Shown here in pieces: positions 63,764-64,000 of a stretch of 64,000 nucleotides of DNA. The stretch comes from an uncultured Pelagibacteraceae bacterium (lineage in GTDB: Bacteria > Pseudomonadota > Alphaproteobacteria > Pelagibacterales > Pelagibacteraceae): contig CACHTQ010000002.1 in NCBI GenBank assembly GCA_902582845.1, positions 1-64,000 on the forward strand. The letters run 5' to 3'. Numbering within the stretch: the first letter of the stretch is position 1; each line of letters starts with the position of its first letter. A program made the translations under genes and the position numbers. The notes below the pieces were generated by a model. The model was not told the origin of the DNA, searched no databases, and saw nothing but the letters and a program-made list of their open reading frames with translations.

Positions 63764-64000
63764 GGACTTAATTTTTTCAAAAGCTTCATCAATTTTGCTC
63801 TTATCTTGACCCCCTGCTTGAGCAAAATCTTTTCTACCGCCACCACCTTTTCCACCAATTGTCTCTGATCCTAATTTTGCAAATTTTACTGCATCATATT
63901 CATCAACTAATTTATCAGTAATACCAACTGCTAAGCCAACCTTGTCTTCACTGCTTGCAAAAACAATTACAATACCATCGCCTAATTCTTTTTTACCATT
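63755..64000 (-). CDS. alaS: Alanyl-tRNA synthetase, C-terminal end (5' part outside window)
   Basis: The last 81 codons of alaS. They read [23 protein letters not shown] and [26 protein letters not shown], the DHHA1 domain that ends bacterial AlaRS, with the GGGGR-x-xFAQAGG motif. The stop is at 63755-63757, overlapping icd by nine bases tail to tail. It is missing from the ORF track because its start is beyond the window. Confidence 0.95.
   Translation of the reverse strand, partial: NGKKELGDGIVIVFASSEDKVGLAVGITDKLVDEYDAVKFAKLGSETIGGKGGGGRKDFAQAGGQDKSKIDEAFEKIKSLI

Noticed and set aside
1-64000. CRISPR arrays, insertion sequences, prophage or rRNA/tRNA genes
   Set aside because: No regularly spaced direct repeats, transposase or integrase genes, or RNA gene signatures were seen. 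All gaps are shorter than about 130 bp.

Overview
The window is very AT-rich, gene-dense (coding on nearly every base, many ATGA or TAATG overlaps, no gap over 130 bp) and has compact alphaproteobacterial-type operons. The gene content (trimethylamine monooxygenase, TMAO demethylase, TMAO ABC transporter, sarcosine-oxidase-type complex, formate-THF ligase) and the A/T-biased codon use point to a SAR11 marine alphaproteobacterium ('Candidatus Pelagibacter' type). This assignment is my inference from gene families and layout; no marker-gene comparison was possible. No rRNA, tRNA, IS element, prophage or CRISPR array was found.

Layout: (1) 1-4160: end of purK, a GNAT acetyltransferase, a cold-shock protein flanked by AT palindromes, an Asp/Glu racemase-family protein, two small unknowns and an EamA permease. 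(2) 4167-36332: a methylated-amine and one-carbon island. It holds a four-subunit sarcosine oxidase/N-methylglutamate dehydrogenase-type complex (order B-D-A-G), fhs, a GpsA-like dehydrogenase, tmm, the TMAO transporter tmoVWX (interrupted by three unknown envelope genes including a MORN-repeat protein), tdm with a coupled winged-helix regulator, a DAO-family FAD oxidoreductase, a GS-III enzyme, a three-part glutamate-synthase-like enzyme (mgsABC/glxBCD), an unknown fourth operon member, an ammonium transporter with two tiny membrane proteins, a second GS-III enzyme that looks like gmaS, a diaminopropionate ammonia-lyase-like PLP enzyme and a photolyase. Together these can import TMAO, oxidise TMA to TMAO, demethylate TMAO to DMA plus formaldehyde, pass methylamine through gamma-glutamylmethylamide and N-methylglutamate, and feed the one-carbon units to tetrahydrofolate. 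(3) 34424-41880: a minus-strand block of yjbQ, zapE, a cupin-like gene, bamB, a YfgM-like gene, acnA, a LysE-family exporter and csaA.

(4) 41910-59468: argE-like deacetylase, aldehyde dehydrogenase, agmatinase-family enzyme, a secreted metallopeptidase with a cyclophilin, then a long minus-strand series guaB - TPR - guaA - panB - eutA-like - doeA-like - potA - potD - potB - potC - fadN-like. The amine/osmolyte theme continues here (Pot-type importer, ectoine-hydrolase-like enzyme, agmatinase, aldehyde dehydrogenase). (5) 59500-64000: rlmE, a glycosyltransferase, pssA, psd, icd and the 3' end of alaS.

Most notable for follow-up: the FAD-oxidoreductase/GS-III/glutamate-synthase/unknown-subunit operon next to amt; the two tiny membrane proteins that take the usual place of glnK (one is absent from the ORF track); three strong intrinsic terminators that sit within about 12 nt of the next start codon with no Shine-Dalgarno sequence; and a LacI-type palindrome at the predicted start point of the potD promoter.
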